Source: Rhodospirillales bacterium (GTDB taxonomy: Bacteria; Pseudomonadota; Alphaproteobacteria; Rhodospirillales; Casp-alpha2). From it: a stretch of 64,000 nt of DNA. The notes beneath the pieces were generated by a model. That model was not told the DNA's origin and made no database searches. It was given only the letters and a program-made list of their open reading frames with translations. Position numbers and translations under genes: made by a program. Shown here in pieces: positions 35,719 through 44,677 of this stretch. How positions within the stretch are numbered: position 1 is the first letter of the stretch; each line of letters begins with the position of its first letter. The stretch spans positions 1,628,625 to 1,692,624 of the forward strand of contig JAEPQO010000001.1 in assembly GCA_017640505.1 (NCBI GenBank), in the 5' to 3' direction.

Positions 35719-37761
35719 TCAACGCTTGAAGCCCGGTACTGGAAAACGCCCGTCAACAACGCCGGACAGCCAACGCACCGGGTCGGGGGGCAGCGCGGAT
35801 TCGGGCATGATAGCCACGGCGACGGGACACAGGGTTCCGCTGCAGCTAAGGACAAGGCCCCGAACGGACTGTTTTACGCCATATGACGGTGAATATTCAG
35901 CCTCGACAGGCGTCGCCGCCCATGCTTCCGGCGCAGATATGATGAAGCCGAATTTCTTGCCGTTGCGGGTGAGCTTCCAGACGCCGGCTGCTTCGCCTTC
36001 GACGTCGCAACCCGGTGCGAAGGTGTACGGGATTCGCACATCGTGCTCGCCCGTGCCCTCGAACCCGTCGGCAACGAAGAGGCGTCGCGTACTTCGTTCG
36101 AGCATGAAGCCGCGGACCGGTGTGACGGGGGACGCAAGCCGCGCGTACCCGCTATGGGCGGCGACCAGGATGTCCACGTCCGTCGACGTGCTCCAGTGGC
36201 GGATTTCCGGATTTGCGTCGTTGGCCAGGCGCCACAGCAGCTTGGGATTAAAACGGTTGATTTCGGCGCCGTCCACGCACGGGGTATTGTGCGCCCCTGT
36301 CGCGCGGAAGCGGTTACGGGCGTCGTAGTCGGATGTATAGACGTAGCAACCTGGGTCGACGATCAGCTGTTCGCAGTCCATGCATGCCGAGAACGACAGA
36401 CAGTCGTTATGTCCGTGCCCGCCACGGCCGGCCATGCCGACAGGGCCCGCATCCACGAAGACATGGGCCGCATCGCCGCGAAGGATATAGGCCCCCGCAT
36501 TCGGGAATGCCGCGCTTGCGTGGTTCTGATCGCGGTCCCGGTCCCTATTGCCGATGCCGACCCACCAGAGGGTTTCATCGTGCTCGGGGTGCGCCGGACC
36601 GCTGTCGAGCGCGTTCATCAACTCGGCCAGATAGCGATGATCATTCATGCCCTGGGTGCCGAGCGGCAAGCCGCGGCCGTCATCCGCGTCCCCCCATACG
36701 GCGACCTCGCCGTCGGGTTGCGTCGCGGCTTCCGTGAACCGGCCCATTTTCCTGAGACGCGCGACATAGTCGCTGCCCACCGGCAGGCCAACGTTGCGCC
36801 GGGCCAGCGCCGGAAGCAGGAACAGTTCCCCGACTAGCCTGTGGTAGGGCAGGGATCCTTCGCGGCAGACGCCGTCGTCCGGTACCTGCATCGGGAATTC
36901 GTCGCAGAGCAGCCGCCAGGATTTTTCGATCCATTTTGCCGCGATGCCGCGTCCGCCGAGTGCGATTCCGAGTACCGTCAAACCCGCAAGATCGGCCGTC
37001 AGGTGGTTGCCGTTGATGTCGGCGTATTCAAGATTGCCGTCGATGAACCTGGCATGCAGAACGAGGGACTTGATCAACCGCTCCTGAAAACCCGTGTCGC
37101 GCCAGGATGCGCTGTCCTTGCAGGCTTGCGCCAGCCAGATCATCGAAATTGCCCGAAGTGCGACATCCATCGCGCACATCCAGTTGGGGCCGGCGCAGAC
37201 GGGATTGGATGCCAGCCACTCTTCGATGATGATGCGTGCGAACTCGGCGCGGGACTCGTCTTGTTCCAGGACATACGCTTGGCCGACCGGCAACAACCAC
37301 TGAAGGCGCGACAGTTCCCAGATGATCTTGATATCCGACGGGTTTCCGGGATCGTTGACGGGTAAGCGGTGCGACGCCCGCATCGCCCAGCGCGTACCGG
37401 ATTTGAAATCCAGGCACCAGTCCACCGGTGTCGAAAGGGTATAAATCCCGGATCCGAGAAAGTTCACTTCCCGGCGCATGGCCATGTCGGCACGGGCGAG
37501 AATTTCGGATCGCGACCGCGGTTCGATTGCGGCGGCGACGGCTGCGGGCATTGCAAGCGCCGGAAACGGATTCGCTGCGCGAAATGCGGAGATCACGGCG
37601 TCAAAATCGCTTTGATCGAGCGCCGCAGCCAGCGACGATGATCCAAGCCATCGTTCCCAGCCGGGCAGGGTCTTTGCCGTTCTTCGCGCCTTCAGGCGGC
37701 GCAGCAGCCATCTCGCCACGGCGCGTGGTGGTGGTACGCGGGTGGGAAGGCTTATGCCCAT
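35719..37761 (-). CDS. heparinase II/III family (alginate lyase-like) protein
   Basis: 680 aa. The N-terminal (alpha/alpha) toroid (about 60-340) and the C-terminal beta-sandwich of the heparinase II/III family are recognisable. The latter has AHVFVDAGPVGMAGRGGHGHNDCLSF near 425-450, with the conserved GHxHND histidines, and later THNTPCVDG-type sequence (GAHNTPCVDG). These enzymes cleave uronic-acid polysaccharides by elimination. There is no clear N-terminal signal peptide. In glycan loci such genes, next to asnB, may trim or release the chain. It starts 7 nt after the asnB stop, so the operon is tight. Confidence 0.85.
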   Translation of the reverse strand: MGISLPTRVPPPRAVARWLLRRLKARRTAKTLPGWERWLGSSSLAAALDQSDFDAVISAFRAANPFPALAMPAAVAAAIEPRSRSEILARADMAMRREVNFLGSGIYTLSTPVDWCLDFKSGTRWAMRASHRLPVNDPGNPSDIKIIWELSRLQWLLPVGQAYVLEQDESRAEFARIIIEEWLASNPVCAGPNWMCAMDVALRAISMIWLAQACKDSASWRDTGFQERLIKSLVLHARFIDGNLEYADINGNHLTADLAGLTVLGIALGGRGIAAKWIEKSWRLLCDEFPMQVPDDGVCREGSLPYHRLVGELFLLPALARRNVGLPVGSDYVARLRKMGRFTEAATQPDGEVAVWGDADDGRGLPLGTQGMNDHRYLAELMNALDSGPAHPEHDETLWWVGIGNRDRDRDQNHASAAFPNAGAYILRGDAAHVFVDAGPVGMAGRGGHGHNDCLSFSACMDCEQLIVDPGCYVYTSDYDARNRFRATGAHNTPCVDGAEINRFNPKLLWRLANDANPEIRHWSTSTDVDILVAAHSGYARLASPVTPVRGFMLERSTRRLFVADGFEGTGEHDVRIPYTFAPGCDVEGEAAGVWKLTRNGKKFGFIISAPEAWAATPVEAEYSPSYGVKQSVRGLVLSCSGTLCPVAVAIMPESALPPDPVRWLSGVVDGRFPVPGFKR

Positions 37762-37768
37762 GACGGCC

Positions 37769-39781
37769 TCATGCGCCGCCGATCCAGTGGTCGTGCCATG
37801 CCGTCAGGTTCAATAGCACCCATAGATGCAGCGCATTGTCCTTGCGCCCGGCGCGGTGGTCGTCGAAGGCGCGGCGGATGGCATCGCCGTTGAGCGGCCC
37901 CGTTTTGCCGGCAAGCGGCGAGCCGAGGACCATCCCTTCCGCCTCGTTGCCGAAATCTTCGCGCAGCCATTCGGCGGCAGGGGCGGCGAAACCCATTTTC
38001 TTGCGGTCGATGATCTCGTCCGGGATAACGCCTCTCAGCGCATTTTTCAGCAGGTGCTTGGTCTTGTAACCGTCCACCTTGATGTTGCGCGGAATGTCCA
38101 TCGTCAGGTCGACCAACTCGTGATCCAGGAACGGCACGCGGGCCTCGATAGAGGTCGACATGGTGATCTTGTCGACACGCATCAACAGCAGTTCGGGCAG
38201 GCGCAGGCGGAACTCGGCATGGATCATCCTGGCCAGGACGTCGGCGTCGGCATCGCATGCGACAATGTTGCGCGCGAAGGCATCGACGATATCGCCGCTG
38301 TCGGAAGAACCCACGCTGTCCAGTTCAAGCCCGTCGACACCGGTGTCGATGTCCCCCGGGTCGGGCGATATGCCGGAGGCGTCCAGGTACTTTTCGACAT
38401 GAATTGCCCAAAACGCATTGGACCCGCCGTAGAAAAGCTCGTGACCCCGATTGATGCGCCGGCTGATTTCAAAAGCTTGCTCGAACACCGAGCGCCGGCC
38501 CGGCATTGCCCGGGCGAGCGCACCAAGCAGCGGCGATGCCGCGCCGATAAGCGACTTCAGCGCGCCGTTGCCCATGCGGTCGTGCAGCTTCAGATATTTC
38601 ATATAGCTGTCGTATCCGGCGAACTGCTCGTCAGAGCCTTCGCCAACCTGGACGACGGTCACGCCCGAATCCTTGGCCAGCTTCGAAACGAAATAGAGCG
38701 GGACGCACACCCAGTCCGAAATCGGTTCGTCCTGGCTGACGATCAGGTCGTTCAGGTAACCGCGCATATCGGCCCCGTTGACGCGGATTTCATGATGATC
38801 GGTGCTGAATTCCTTGGCGACGCGGTCCGCGTATTCCAGCTCGTTCAGGTGTGTATGGTCGGAAAAGCCGATGGTGAACGTCTTGACCGGCCTGTTCGAG
38901 ATGCGGCTCATCAGCGCGACGTTGGCAGACGAGTCGATTCCGCCCGACAGGAACACGCCGAACGGCACGTCCGACATCATGCGCCGGTCGATGGCGGTTT
39001 CGAGGCGGCGAAGGATCTCCTTGCCGAAAAAGTCGCCTTGGGCGGCAGGGGAGAGGCCCCGGACCTCATCCATAACCCCCGATTTCCCAGGAAGCGCATC
39101 CCAATAGCGCCGCGCCCTGGCGGTGCCGTCGGCCTCGACTTCCAGTATATGACCGGCCGGGAGTTTGAAGACGCCCCGGAACATTGTCAGCGGGGCTGGC
39201 GCAACCATGAAACTCAGGTAATGGGCGATCGCGGTACCGTTCACTTCGCGCGGCACGTCGCCGACGGTCATCAGCGCCTTGATCTCCGAGCCGAAGATGA
39301 AGCGCCCACCGGCACGGGTGAAATACACCGGCTTGATGCCGACACGGTCGCGGACCACCGTAAGACGCTTCTTGCGCACGTCCCATATGGCGAACGCGAA
39401 CATCCCGACGAGCCGCGAGACGAGGCCGTCGACACCCCATTCCTTGTAGCCGTGGATGAGGACCTCGGTGTCCGAGTGGTCGGTGCGGAAGGTATAGCCG
39501 GCTGCCTGAAGCTCACGCCTCAATTCGAGATGGTTGTAGATCTCGCCGTTGTAGGTGAGCCAGATGGTCCCCTCGGAATCCCGCATCGGCTGCGCGGCTT
39601 CGTCACTCAGGTCGACAATGGCGAGACGCAGATGCGACAGGCCGACCTTGCGGTCGTCTGAAAGCCACTTGCCGTTGCCGTCCGGACCACGGTGCGGCAT
39701 GGCCTCGATCAGGCGCATTAGTTCCTCATCAGCGACGGTCGCGGACGAAGAAAAAGCCAGAATGCCTGCTATGCCACACAC
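37769..39781 (-). CDS. asnB: asparagine synthase (glutamine-hydrolysing) family protein, first copy
   Basis: 670 aa. The GTG start places Cys2 of MCGIAGILAF at the N-terminus, as the class II glutaminase domain needs, which fixes the start. The PP-loop of the synthase domain is FLSGGIDSS near residue 270. In surface-polysaccharide loci such AsnB homologues often amidate a sugar uronic acid instead of making asparagine (as for WbpS-type proteins); that is an inference from context here. It heads the minus arm. A second AsnB homologue lies in the plus arm. Confidence 0.88.
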   Translation of the reverse strand: MCGIAGILAFSSSATVADEELMRLIEAMPHRGPDGNGKWLSDDRKVGLSHLRLAIVDLSDEAAQPMRDSEGTIWLTYNGEIYNHLELRRELQAAGYTFRTDHSDTEVLIHGYKEWGVDGLVSRLVGMFAFAIWDVRKKRLTVVRDRVGIKPVYFTRAGGRFIFGSEIKALMTVGDVPREVNGTAIAHYLSFMVAPAPLTMFRGVFKLPAGHILEVEADGTARARRYWDALPGKSGVMDEVRGLSPAAQGDFFGKEILRRLETAIDRRMMSDVPFGVFLSGGIDSSANVALMSRISNRPVKTFTIGFSDHTHLNELEYADRVAKEFSTDHHEIRVNGADMRGYLNDLIVSQDEPISDWVCVPLYFVSKLAKDSGVTVVQVGEGSDEQFAGYDSYMKYLKLHDRMGNGALKSLIGAASPLLGALARAMPGRRSVFEQAFEISRRINRGHELFYGGSNAFWAIHVEKYLDASGISPDPGDIDTGVDGLELDSVGSSDSGDIVDAFARNIVACDADADVLARMIHAEFRLRLPELLLMRVDKITMSTSIEARVPFLDHELVDLTMDIPRNIKVDGYKTKHLLKNALRGVIPDEIIDRKKMGFAAPAAEWLREDFGNEAEGMVLGSPLAGKTGPLNGDAIRRAFDDHRAGRKDNALHLWVLLNLTAWHDHWIGGA

Positions 39782-40000
39782 GTTACTATCGATCCCGAAT
39801 TCAGTTGCGCATTCAAACCCAATCAGAGGAATACTTCATGGAAGCGGGAGCGAAAAGCTCGAAACCGGAAAATGCTTCTTCAATAATGAGAACTGGCCAA
39901 GATTTGACGACTTTCGCTGACTTTTGACCTGTGTCACTTGTTTCCAGTACGCCGGAAGGAGGTGTTTGATTCCTGGTCAGCTACACGCTAGGAAGTTGAT
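39782..40000. promoter_or_regulatory. divergent intergenic region with an extra perfect Shine-Dalgarno
   Basis: 219 nt between the two arms of the glycan locus. It must hold promoters for both directions, though I cannot place a convincing -35/-10 pair. A perfect anti-16S match GGAAGGAGGTG lies at about 39954-39964, about 37 nt before the WbuC-like ATG, which has its own site AGGAAG at 39990-39995. A 12-codon frame from a TTG at 39966 ends in a TGA that overlaps the ATG at 40001, giving a possible leader peptide or a standby ribosome site. Confidence 0.4.
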
Positions 40001-40474
40001 ATGAAAATGCTCACCAAAAGCGATGTCGAAAGGTTGGGAGAAGAAGCAAAAAGCGCAAAGAGATTGCGCACGGCGCTTCCGATCCACGACGATCCCAGCG
40101 ACCCGATTCAGCGCGTGATAATGGTGGCGCAGCCTCAAACATATGTCGCCCCACATCGTCACCCGGATAAGTCGTGGGAGATGATATTGTTAATAAAAGG
40201 GGCGATAGACCTGTTGCTTTTCAGCGACGATGGGGTGGTTGAGAAACGTGTCTCACTGAGTGAAGGAGGAGACCGCCTTCTCGAATACCCAGCAGATGAA
40301 TATCATTCGGCCGTTATAATGGCTGAAGATACTCTGGTTTTGGAGCTTAAAGAGGGACCTTATGATCCCGCGACGGCAAAGGATATGCCGTCATGGGCGC
40401 CAGAGGAAGGTGAGTTGGAGGCCGACGCATTTAATGCTCGCCTGCGCACTTTGCAGCCGGGCGATCAAGCGTGA
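40001..40474 (+). CDS. WbuC-family cupin-fold metalloprotein
   Basis: 157 aa. Cupin metal motif APHRHPDKSWE with H52, H54 and E60; the second motif includes EYHSAVIM with a His near 102. The WbuC family is regularly found in O-antigen and capsule loci (first named in E. coli), and its reaction is unknown. AGGAAG precedes the ATG. It is the first gene of the plus arm and is followed by a 67-nt gap before the sugar isomerase gene. Confidence 0.82.
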   Translation: MKMLTKSDVERLGEEAKSAKRLRTALPIHDDPSDPIQRVIMVAQPQTYVAPHRHPDKSWEMILLIKGAIDLLLFSDDGVVEKRVSLSEGGDRLLEYPADEYHSAVIMAEDTLVLELKEGPYDPATAKDMPSWAPEEGELEADAFNARLRTLQPGDQA

Positions 40475-40541
40475 GGAATGGCGAAAGATGATGCAGGCTA
40501 AGCACAAATGTTGTTCCGCCTGTCGCTCAGAAGGATAAAAA

Positions 40542-41126
40542 ATGAGCCACGTAGAAAGGTATTTTTCTCAAGTTGCAGATATCGCCGGCAAAATCGACCT
40601 AGCCGCGATTGAAAAGCTAGCCGTTGAGTTAGCGTCTCTTCGTTCACGCGGCGGGCGTTTGTTTATGTTGGGCGTTGGCGGCAGCGCTGGCAACTGTGGC
40701 CATGCGGTCAACGATTTTAGGAAGCTGTGCGGGATTGAATCCTATGCGCCGACCGACAACGTGCCTGAATTGACGGCACGAACGAACGACGAAGGTTGGG
40801 AGACAGTTTTCGAGGGCTGGTTGAAGATCAGCAAAGTTTCATCCAATGACGCAATTTTTGTGTTTTCTGTTGGTGGAGGCGACGCCGACAGGGGAGTAAG
40901 CGTTAACATCGTTAAGGCCGTCGATTTGGCGAAGCAGGTGGGTGCCAAAATCCTGGGCGTCGTCGGCCGCGAAACTGGCTACACCGCGCAAAACGGCGAT
41001 GCCGTTGTCGTTGTCCCGGCGCCCGATGCAGGCCTGGTGACACCGCATTGCGAGGCATTCCAAGCCGTGGTTTGGCACTGCCTCGTGTCGCATCCGGAAT
41101 TGCAGGTAAACGAGACCAAGTGGTAG
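40542..41126 (+). CDS. SIS-domain phosphosugar isomerase, GmhA-like
   Basis: 194 aa single SIS domain. The phosphate loop is GVGGSAGN (44-51) and a second phosphate-binding stretch is VFSVGGG near 107. The C-terminal EAFQAVVWHCLVSHP carries the His placed like the catalytic His of GmhA. The GmhA segment AEEL is replaced by NDFRKLCG, so it is a distinct branch from E. coli sedoheptulose-7-phosphate isomerase. An aldose-ketose isomerisation of a long phosphosugar is expected. AGAAGGA precedes the ATG; the stop overlaps the phosphatase gene. Confidence 0.85.
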   Translation: MSHVERYFSQVADIAGKIDLAAIEKLAVELASLRSRGGRLFMLGVGGSAGNCGHAVNDFRKLCGIESYAPTDNVPELTARTNDEGWETVFEGWLKISKVSSNDAIFVFSVGGGDADRGVSVNIVKAVDLAKQVGAKILGVVGRETGYTAQNGDAVVVVPAPDAGLVTPHCEAFQAVVWHCLVSHPELQVNETKW

Positions 41127-41668
41127 AGGCTCTGCGACCTGCAGTGTTTCTGGATCGTGACGGCGTGCTGAACGAAGCGGTCGTCAGAAATGGCAAACCA
41201 TTTCCACCGGATAGCCTCGCCAGCACCACGATATACACTGACGCTGCCCCAAGCGTTGCCCGATTGCGACACGCGGGTTTTTTGACAGTAGTTGTGACCA
41301 ATCAGCCTGATGTCGCGAAGGGGGTTCAAAGTAAAGATGCCGTTGAGGCGATAAATGCTTATGTCTCGGAACTGACCGGGGTTGATGCATTGAAGGTTTG
41401 CTGGTGCCTGGAAGGCGACGATTGCGATTGTTACAAACCCAAGCCAGGTATGCTACTGAATGCAGCCGAAGAGATGAATATTGAACTGGCGAAGAGCTAT
41501 ATGATTGGTGATCGTTGGCGCGATGTCGGGGCCGGAGCAAACGCCGGTTGTAGAACCATATTTATCGATAGGGGATATACCGAAGAACTTTCCATTATTC
41601 CCGACGTTACCGTTACAACTCTCAGCGAAGCCGTTGACAGTATTTTGAATAACTCCAAGCACAGGTGA
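41120..41668 (+). CDS. HAD phosphatase, GmhB-like (heptose-1,7-bisphosphate 7-phosphatase type)
   Basis: 182 aa from a GTG that overlaps the isomerase stop by 7 nt. The HAD nucleophile motif is FLDRDGVLN with D12 and D14. VVTNQPD is motif II and MIGDRWRDVGAG motif IV. A four-Cys zinc site, C94-W-C96 and C102-D-C104, sits where GmhB has its zinc loop, in a compact form. GmhB removes the 7-phosphate of heptose-1,7-bisphosphate. An in-frame ATG at 41048 inside the isomerase gene is less likely. Next to an SIS isomerase this fits a heptose-like pathway. Confidence 0.86.
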   Translation: MVEALRPAVFLDRDGVLNEAVVRNGKPFPPDSLASTTIYTDAAPSVARLRHAGFLTVVVTNQPDVAKGVQSKDAVEAINAYVSELTGVDALKVCWCLEGDDCDCYKPKPGMLLNAAEEMNIELAKSYMIGDRWRDVGAGANAGCRTIFIDRGYTEELSIIPDVTVTTLSEAVDSILNNSKHR

Positions 41669-41675
41669 ATGCCCG

Positions 41676-42515
41676 ATGCAGTCCGATCGCAATGATCTGC
41701 ACAATTCCTTCGATATTGCTTCGGCCAAGCTGCGTTGCGCTGATTTACGCCGTCGTGTGCTCGATCTTTCGCAACGGGTGTCGGCATTGCATATCGGCGG
41801 GGCGTTTTCGTGTACGGAGATCGTCGACTGCATTTACCACGGCCTGATGCGTGACCCCGACAAGCCGGAGACAGGCGATACATTCCTGATCTCAAAAGGG
41901 CATTCAGCCATCATCCAGTATGTGATTCTGGAAAAACTGGGCATTATGCAATCTGAGCATTTAGACGGTTATTGTACGCCGGACGGTCTTTTAGGTGTGC
42001 ATCCGGACATCGGTAACCCGGGAATTGCGGCCTCTACCGGCGCGTTGGGGCATGGTCTCGGTCTTTCGGTAGGAATGGCCCTTGCGGACAAGCACGAGAA
42101 CAATGACAGAAAAGTTTTTGTCCTATTAAGCGATGGAGAACTCCAGGAAGGGTCCACTTGGGAGGCGGCGTTATTCGCGCCATCAAAAGGGTTATGCAAT
42201 CTAATCATGTTTGTTGATGCGAACGATATGCAGGGGCTCGACCGGCCGTCGGAAGCGATGCCGAATTTTTACCCGATTGGGGCAAAGTTCGAGAGTTTTG
42301 GCTGGGAGGCCGTAGAAGTTGACGGGCATGACAGTGACGCAATCTTCGAGGCGGTAACCTCACGCAAGGGAGACCGCCCATTCGTTCTGGTTGGACATAC
42401 GATCAAGGGGAAGGGTGTGAGTTTTATGGAGCATGTTGCGATGTGGCATTACCGTTCGCCTTCGCCGGAAGAGTATGAGCAAGCTCTCATAGAAATATCC
42501 GAAAGCCTCAAATGA
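41676..42515 (+). CDS. transketolase N-terminal subunit (split type)
   Basis: 279 aa. This is the thiamine-diphosphate-binding half of a two-chain transketolase: HIGGAFSCTEIVDCIYHG, SKGHSAIIQYV, TGALGHGLGLSVGMAL, and the ThDP/Mg motif LLSDGELQEGSTWEAALFA ending with VDAND (SDG for the usual GDG). It transfers two-carbon units between sugar phosphates. AGGTGA stands 7 nt before the ATG, and the preceding stop is 7 nt upstream. The 3' end overlaps the second subunit by 4 nt (ATGA). A location inside a sugar locus suggests supply of a special ketose phosphate. Confidence 0.9.
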   Translation: MQSDRNDLHNSFDIASAKLRCADLRRRVLDLSQRVSALHIGGAFSCTEIVDCIYHGLMRDPDKPETGDTFLISKGHSAIIQYVILEKLGIMQSEHLDGYCTPDGLLGVHPDIGNPGIAASTGALGHGLGLSVGMALADKHENNDRKVFVLLSDGELQEGSTWEAALFAPSKGLCNLIMFVDANDMQGLDRPSEAMPNFYPIGAKFESFGWEAVEVDGHDSDAIFEAVTSRKGDRPFVLVGHTIKGKGVSFMEHVAMWHYRSPSPEEYEQALIEISESLK

Positions 42516-43426
42516 GAAACACGTTCGCAGAAGCGGTGTACCAAGCCGCAAAATCCGACCCGCGTATATATGTGGTCGTTGCAGATATTTCGCCGGCTGG
42601 TGCGATCAGCGAGTTTTCCAAGCAATGGCCGCACCGATTCATCAATACGGGCGTCGCCGAACAAAACATGATCAGCATCAGTGCAGGGTTGGCGATGCGT
42701 GGCATGCGCCCGTTTGCATATACGATTGCCACGTTTTCCCTATATCGGCCATTCGAGATGGTTCGCAACGATGTCTGTTACCAGGAACTGCCGGTGACGA
42801 TCGTGGGGATGGGAACCGGCGTCGTCTATTCGACTCTCGGAAGCACCCATCACGCGCAAGAAGATATCGCCGTAGCCGGCGCCATTCCGAATATGCGGAT
42901 AATAGCGCCATGTGATCCCGCAGAGGTCACCCACGCGGTCGAATACTGTGCAAAGCAAACAGATGGCCCCGTTTATCTTCGGTTGGGGAAGGCCGGAGAG
43001 CCTGTGGTTTCGGATGATGCTGTTGATCCGTGGGAATTCGGGAAGATCCGATATCTCAGGAAAGGTAGCGATGTGTGTGTGATCACGCACGGATCGATCG
43101 TCAGCCGGGCTCTTGAACTTGTCGATTACTTGAATGCGCAAGGTAAGTCCGTGTCCGTCATATCGGCGCACACTTTGAAGCCATTCGATTCCGAAGGCAT
43201 CGCCAGGGCACTCGCGAGTCATGACCAGGCCATCGTTATTGAAGAACATGCACCGCAAGGTGGATTGGCCTCGCTGACGAAACAGGCTGCCTGGGATGGC
43301 GGCGTCACATGCGACCTACGAACATTTACGCTGAAGGACGAATTCATCCATTGCTATGGAAGTCATCAGGATATTCTTGCTGCACATGGTTTGTCGTTGC
43401 AGGCTCTGATCGACGGCGTGAGTTGA
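42512..43426 (+). CDS. transketolase C-terminal subunit (split type)
   Basis: 304 aa. Pyrimidine-binding domain (about 1-170) with FINTGVAEQNMISISAGLAMRG, where the conserved Glu that activates ThDP sits in VAEQN. YTIATFSLYRPFEMVRND and the C-terminal transketolase fold (about 175-304, with VISAHTLKPFD) follow. It is coupled to the N-terminal subunit by ATGA. A split transketolase separate from the housekeeping enzyme is usual in natural-product and glycan clusters. Confidence 0.9.
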   Translation: MRNTFAEAVYQAAKSDPRIYVVVADISPAGAISEFSKQWPHRFINTGVAEQNMISISAGLAMRGMRPFAYTIATFSLYRPFEMVRNDVCYQELPVTIVGMGTGVVYSTLGSTHHAQEDIAVAGAIPNMRIIAPCDPAEVTHAVEYCAKQTDGPVYLRLGKAGEPVVSDDAVDPWEFGKIRYLRKGSDVCVITHGSIVSRALELVDYLNAQGKSVSVISAHTLKPFDSEGIARALASHDQAIVIEEHAPQGGLASLTKQAAWDGGVTCDLRTFTLKDEFIHCYGSHQDILAAHGLSLQALIDGVS

Positions 43427-43492
43427 GCCTCAGGGCTGAAACTGCCAAATGATCTAGGATAAGAGGCTCCGCGCCGCGTGAACGGAGAGTGG

Positions 43493-44677
43493 ATGATCGA
43501 ACGGGGCCAATTTGATCTGTGCGTTATTGGAGATGCCGGGGGTGCTCACGTACGAAGGCGCGTGCGTGCAATGGTTGACGCCGGGTTATCGATAGAGCTG
43601 CTGACGCCGCGGGTATCCGGGCTGGAGAATGTCCGGGAAACGATTGTCGCCAACGATGGTGCCGGTGATATCTTAGGCAATTGGCGTCGAGCTATCGCAG
43701 CCGCAGAATCCCCTGTCATCAATATCCATTATGCGAGCAGTCATGGGGCTTGGGCATTCGTGATGTCTGGTGACCGGCGGCCCATGGTCCTCAACGTAAT
43801 GGGTGGTGACGTGCTGTTTGATGAACAGAGCCACCCCCATCGGATTGCCAGGCGAATGACTCGTCAGGTTTTACGTCGTGCCGACGTGGTTACCGCGAAA
43901 TCGACCTTTCTGGCCGATGCTGTGTGCCGTGAAGGCGTGTCTTCCGATGCCATTCAATTATTGTTTTGGGGGATAGACCGGGGCGTGTTCTCGTTGGGCA
44001 AAGGCGACCGCGCACGCTTTCAAGTTCCGGATGATGCCTTCGTGGTGTTTAGTCCCAGACCCCTCCATCCGTTTTACCGGGCAGACGTCATGGTCAAAGC
44101 CCTGAAAGACGTCGTCGAAGCGGGCGTTGATGCTCATTTGATGCTCAGCACCTATGAAGCGGATCCCGAATTTGCTGATGCATGTGCTGCCATGGCCGGC
44201 GAGTTTGACGTGGCCTCCCGCCTGCATATGCTGCCGCCGCTAGATGCTGAGGGAATGGCAGCGGCATATCGCACTGCAGATGTTGCGGTGGGAATCCCTC
44301 CTTCTGATGGTTTTCCAATGACAATGCTGGAAGCCATGGCCTGTGGTTGCGTAAATGTAGCCACGCCCCTGGACCGATACCGTTCATATGTCCGGGACGG
44401 CGAGAGCGTGGTATTCTGCGAACCAACTCCAGACGATTTGTCACAGGCGTTGTTGGCTCTGTTCCGTGATCCCTCGTTGCGCAGGCGTATTTCTGAAGGT
44501 GGCAGCCGCGCCCTCGCGGTTTTGCCGGATATTGCCGAGAGCGCCAGGAAGATGGTGGCAACGGTTCGGGCGCTCGGGCCCGTCAGTCAGTCGGCGGAGT
44601 TGAACTTGCTGGACAAGTGGATTGGTTGCATCGCGTTGAATGTTCTCTCGCGACGTTTTAATGGGGCGCCAAATTAA
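43493..44677 (+). CDS. glycosyltransferase, GT4-type
   Basis: 394 aa GT-B-fold transferase. VLNVMGGDVLFDEQ lies near residue 106 and the C-terminal nucleotide-sugar-binding half has PPSDGFPMTMLEAMACGCVNVA near 270. There Asp-Gly replaces the first Glu of the usual EX7E. No membrane segment is seen, so it is a peripheral inner-membrane or cytoplasmic enzyme. The ATG at 43493 with GGAG 5 nt upstream is preferred to the GTG at 43478. The stop shares an A with the next ATG (TAATG). Donor and acceptor are unknown. Confidence 0.82.
   Translation: MIERGQFDLCVIGDAGGAHVRRRVRAMVDAGLSIELLTPRVSGLENVRETIVANDGAGDILGNWRRAIAAAESPVINIHYASSHGAWAFVMSGDRRPMVLNVMGGDVLFDEQSHPHRIARRMTRQVLRRADVVTAKSTFLADAVCREGVSSDAIQLLFWGIDRGVFSLGKGDRARFQVPDDAFVVFSPRPLHPFYRADVMVKALKDVVEAGVDAHLMLSTYEADPEFADACAAMAGEFDVASRLHMLPPLDAEGMAAAYRTADVAVGIPPSDGFPMTMLEAMACGCVNVATPLDRYRSYVRDGESVVFCEPTPDDLSQALLALFRDPSLRRRISEGGSRALAVLPDIAESARKMVATVRALGPVSQSAELNLLDKWIGCIALNVLSRRFNGAPN

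Noticed and set aside
37826..39661. 611-codon plus-strand open frame opposite the first asnB
   Set aside because: It is a shadow of an intact, motif-complete AsnB on the minus strand; no ribosome site and no recognisable domain.
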